The notes below the pieces were generated by a model. That model saw only the letters and a list, made by a program, of their open reading frames with translations, was not told the origin of the DNA and did not search any database. Of a stretch of 7,502 nucleotides of DNA, positions 6,666-7,502 are shown piece after piece; the stretch's first letter is position 1, and each line of letters begins with the position of its first letter. The translations under genes and the position numbers were made by a program. The stretch is from the NCBI GenBank assembly GCA_023621975.1, contig JAMOAC010000130.1:1-7502 (forward strand). The letters are read 5' to 3'. This DNA is from Bacillota bacterium (GTDB lineage: Bacteria > Bacillota_A > Clostridia > Acetivibrionales > DUMB01).

Positions 6666-7502
6666 TTAATTTTCCGGACGTTTCAATGCTGCATCAAAAA
6701 ATGCATCAATATTGCCAGGATAAATTCCCGGAGATAAATCACATCCGGTGGAAAGTCTCCAATTGCCGTGCGATGAATATTTTTCCATTAAGGTCATTAC
6801 TACATTTTCTATTTCAGCCCGATTATCCGAAATTAATAACCGTGGATCTATATTTCCCATAACCAGCTTGTTGTTTCCGATTTTTTCGAGAGCGATATCG
6901 AGATTTACGTCGCTTCCGAAATGAAACCCATCGGCATTCAACTGTGATATTATATCAATGTGCGAATTTACCGCACCACAGTTATGATAAATTATTGAAA
7001 AACTGTCGTCCTGTAATTCTTCGATAATTTTATTTATGTAATTGTTTGAAAATTCATCCGTCATTGCGGGCGATATCATTGCAATCGAAGGTTCGGCCAA
7101 AATAACAGCAGAAGCACCGGCAGATTTATACACGGAAATATATGAAATCAAAAAATCTGTTATCTTTTCCAAAAATTTATGTACTGCATGCGGCTCCATC
7201 ATGCAGTTCATCATAAAATTTTCAGAGCCATTCAACACCGATGCCAGGGTATAAGGGCCGGTAGCTCCGACAATCAGCGGCTTGTCCATTTGCGGGGCCG
7301 CAAGCATTACAGCCTCAATTAACGGATCTGTAATATCGTTGACTGGTTGTGGAATGGAAGATTCCGTCAGCTCACTGATATCGGAATACAAAGGACTTCC
7401 TAACTTTGGGAAGTCGATTTCCGAAATGTATCATTCCATTCCAAAAGACGCCGCTTCACACCATATTTCAGTCATTCTTATGACAGTGCTTACAGGATAT
7501 GT
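6666..7502 (-). pseudogene. UroD/MtaA-type corrinoid methyltransferase with one in-frame TGA (5' partial)
   Basis: The encoded protein belongs to the uroporphyrinogen decarboxylase superfamily, in the branch that moves methyl groups to or from corrinoid proteins (MtaA/CmuA-like) rather than making haem. The zinc-site pattern H-x-C...C is visible: His (6984-6986) and Cys (6978-6980) in IIYHNCGAV, and Cys (6741-6743) in LSTGCDLSPG. GNIDPRLL and AEPSIAMISP are also typical. The protein ends in LKRPEN, TAA. After about 24 codons from the window edge (TYPVSTVIRMTEIWCEAASFGME) the frame meets TGA at 7431-7433. It then continues in the same frame as YISEIDFPKLGSPL, which fits the usual family order. 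The gene is therefore one unit interrupted by one stop codon. About 60-80 N-terminal residues should lie beyond 7502. TGG encodes Trp elsewhere in this gene, so TGA is not a general Trp codon. A TTG at 7391 gives an open frame but would start mid-domain and is not a credible start. Confidence 0.8.
7394..7415 (-). other. Hairpin just downstream of the in-frame UGA
   Basis: In the mRNA sense, GACUUCC (7415-7409) pairs perfectly with GGAAGUC (7400-7394) around the 8-nt loop CAAAGUUA. The stem begins 16 nt and the loop 23 nt after the UGA, within the distance known for bacterial selenocysteine elements. The loop lacks the G expected at its first or second position, so the match is poor. It may be chance within coding sequence. 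Confidence 0.4.

Noticed and set aside
7431..7433. TGA read as tryptophan through an alternative genetic code
   Set aside because: Tryptophan is written TGG throughout the window, including twice in this same gene, and no other conserved gene has an in-frame TGA.

Overview
The window looks like an A+T-rich chromosomal segment from an anaerobic, Clostridia-like member of the Firmicutes. This is an inference from codon use, strong purine-rich ribosome binding sites, a TTG start and the gene families present. No rRNA, tRNA, insertion sequence, CRISPR array or phage gene was seen. There are two convergent gene groups.

Plus strand, 1-4401: a carbohydrate uptake and cleavage locus. It begins inside a gene for an ABC-transporter sugar-binding protein (1-794). 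A perfect 16-bp stem-loop (839-874) follows, then an intact MalF-type permease (895-1779), then a MalG-type permease that is broken (1799-2529). In the second permease the first 43 codons and the last 200 codons are both clearly recognisable. They are joined in different frames, and about 35-40 conserved residues are missing between them. A 384-nt spacer (2530-2913) contains five separate short tandem duplications. It is followed by a complete glycoside hydrolase family 4 (GH4) gene (2914-4401, TTG start), an NAD- and metal-dependent intracellular glycosidase. Its active-site tetrapeptide CHGV points towards uronides rather than the plain galactosides of MelA. Together the genes suggest import of an oligosaccharide and its hydrolysis in the cytoplasm, although the transporter as read here would lack a working second permease.

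Between the groups, at 4511-4551, is a perfect 19-bp stem with an A-run on one side and a T-run on the other. It is a textbook bidirectional terminator serving both groups. An imperfect long inverted repeat (4593-4683) brackets the end of the minus-strand gene.

Minus strand, 7502-4645: a UroD/MtaA-type methyltransferase gene (6666-7502, cut by the window edge) lies 26 nt upstream of an HyuA-type ASKHA ATPase gene (4645-6639). No HyuB partner follows before the terminator. The methyltransferase frame is open and conserved on both sides of one in-frame TGA (7431-7433). A 7-bp hairpin begins 16 nt after that TGA. A nonsense mutation or base error is the simplest reading; recoding is possible but weakly supported.

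The points most worth following are the isolated UGA in the methyltransferase, the pairing of a UroD-type methyltransferase with a solo HyuA-like ATPase, the clean internal deletion in the permease, and the cluster of micro-duplications.
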